A stretch of DNA of 6,175 bases, taken from positions 1-6,175 of the forward strand of contig JAUWWP010000182.1 in NCBI GenBank assembly GCA_030616835.1, read 5' to 3'. The notes under the pieces were generated by a model. It ran no database searches. It was not told the DNA's origin and saw nothing but the letters and a program-made list of their open reading frames with translations. The position numbers and the translations under genes were made by a program. Position 1 is the stretch's first letter, and each line of letters opens with the position of its first letter. This DNA comes from Deltaproteobacteria bacterium (lineage in GTDB: Bacteria > Desulfobacterota > G020345765). Below are positions 5,516 through 6,175 of the stretch, in pieces.

Positions 5516-6175
5516 TAAGAAAATATTACTCCCCCATGGAAGTGGTGGAAGGGCTTCCCATGAATTGGTGGAAAAGGTATTTTTAAAGAGGTTCAATAAT
5601 CCAATTCTAAATGAATTCAATGACCAGGCAGTTTTTCAGATGGAAGGGTTGCGCCTGGCTTTTTCTACCGATTCATATGTGGTGGACCCCATTTTCTTCC
5701 CCGGAGGGGACATAGGGAAACTGGCAGTTTGTGGCACAGTAAACGATATAGCCATGAGCGGGGCTACCCCCATATATTTGAGTGCTGGGTTTATAATTGA
5801 AGAAGGGTTTCCCCTGGATGAACTCGAGAGGGTCCTGGATTCTATGAAGGAGGCCTCTGCGGTCGCTCAGGTATCCATAGTGACTGGAGATACAAAGGTT
5901 GTGGCCAAGGGGGGGGCTGATAAAATTTTTATCAACACCAGCGGGATTGGAATCATCCCTGGGAATTTAAATATATCTGGTCATAATGCCAAGGTGGGCG
6001 ATAAGGTAATAGTGAGCGGTCCTATCGGGGACCATGGGATAGCGGTCCTTTCTAAAAGGGATGGTTTGGAGTTTGAGACGGATTTAATCAGCGACTGCGC
6101 CCCCCTCAACCATTTAGTATCGGATATGTTAAAAGTGAGCAAAGGCATTCATACCTTGAGGGATCCTACCCGGGG
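5505..6175 (+). CDS. hypE: Carbamoyl dehydratase HypE, 3' partial
   Basis: HypE takes the carbamoyl group from HypF on its C-terminal cysteine and dehydrates it with ATP to a thiocyanate, the donor of cyanide to HypC-HypD. It belongs to the AIRS/PurM-like ATP-binding superfamily. About 223 codons are visible and remain open to the right edge; usual length is about 330-350, so the C-terminal part with the acceptor cysteine (PRIC-type end) is not seen. Visible signatures are ILLPHGSGGRASHELV (7-22), FSTDSYVVDP (53-62), FPGGDIGKLAVCGTVNDIAMSGATP (65-89, in parts), VTGDTKVV (126-133) and INTSGIG (143-149). The ATG at 5505 is preferred because HGSGG normally lies close to the N-terminus; in-frame ATGs at 5484 and 5490 would add seven or five residues. 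None has a strong ribosome-binding site, consistent with coupling to hypD, which it overlaps by 11 bases. Confidence 0.97.
   Translation, partial: MKTDKKILLPHGSGGRASHELVEKVFLKRFNNPILNEFNDQAVFQMEGLRLAFSTDSYVVDPIFFPGGDIGKLAVCGTVNDIAMSGATPIYLSAGFIIEEGFPLDELERVLDSMKEASAVAQVSIVTGDTKVVAKGGADKIFINTSGIGIIPGNLNISGHNAKVGDKVIVSGPIGDHGIAVLSKRDGLEFETDLISDCAPLNHLVSDMLKVSKGIHTLRDPTR

Overview
This window is a hydrogen-metabolism locus. It holds the 3' part of a [NiFe]-hydrogenase large-subunit gene followed by a same-strand cluster of maturation genes: an endopeptidase, hypF, hypC, hypD and the first two thirds of hypE. Every gene lies on the + strand. The large subunit is cut by the left edge and hypE by the right edge.

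Layout. Bases 1-1190 encode a large subunit most like the group 3c (MvhA/VhuA, methyl-viologen-reducing or heterodisulfide-reductase-linked) family. It ends in DPCLACATH plus a 26-residue tail expected to be removed during maturation. Bases 1191-1356 are intergenic and hold a 46-bp tandem repeat whose second copy forms part of a strong rho-independent terminator. A second unit then starts with a GTG-initiated M52-family hydrogenase maturation protease (1357-1818), followed by hypF (1838-4222), hypC (4201-4428), hypD (4415-5515) and hypE (5505 to the right edge). The gap from protease to hypF is 19 bp, and the next three junctions overlap by 22, 14 and 11 bp, so this looks like one translationally coupled operon.

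How the genes work together. HypF and HypE make the cyanide ligand from carbamoyl phosphate (HypF carbamoylates the HypE C-terminal cysteine, then HypE dehydrates it). HypC and HypD assemble the Fe(CN)2CO unit and deliver it to the large-subunit precursor. After nickel insertion, normally by HypA/HypB which are not in this window, the protease removes the C-terminal tail just after the DPCxxCxxH motif. Substrate and processing factors therefore sit side by side, although the terminator suggests separate transcription.

Organism. Shine-Dalgarno sites, GTG starts, a rho-independent terminator and moderate base composition suggest an anaerobic or facultatively anaerobic bacterium. Group 3c enzymes occur in methanogens and also in many anaerobic bacteria, so lineage cannot be fixed from this sequence.

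Novelty. I see no undescribed system; the genes are canonical. The parts worth a second look are the duplicated terminator region, a heptanucleotide repeat tract inside hypF that adds residues to its YrdC-like domain, and the hypF tail that reads through the hypC ribosome-binding site and start.
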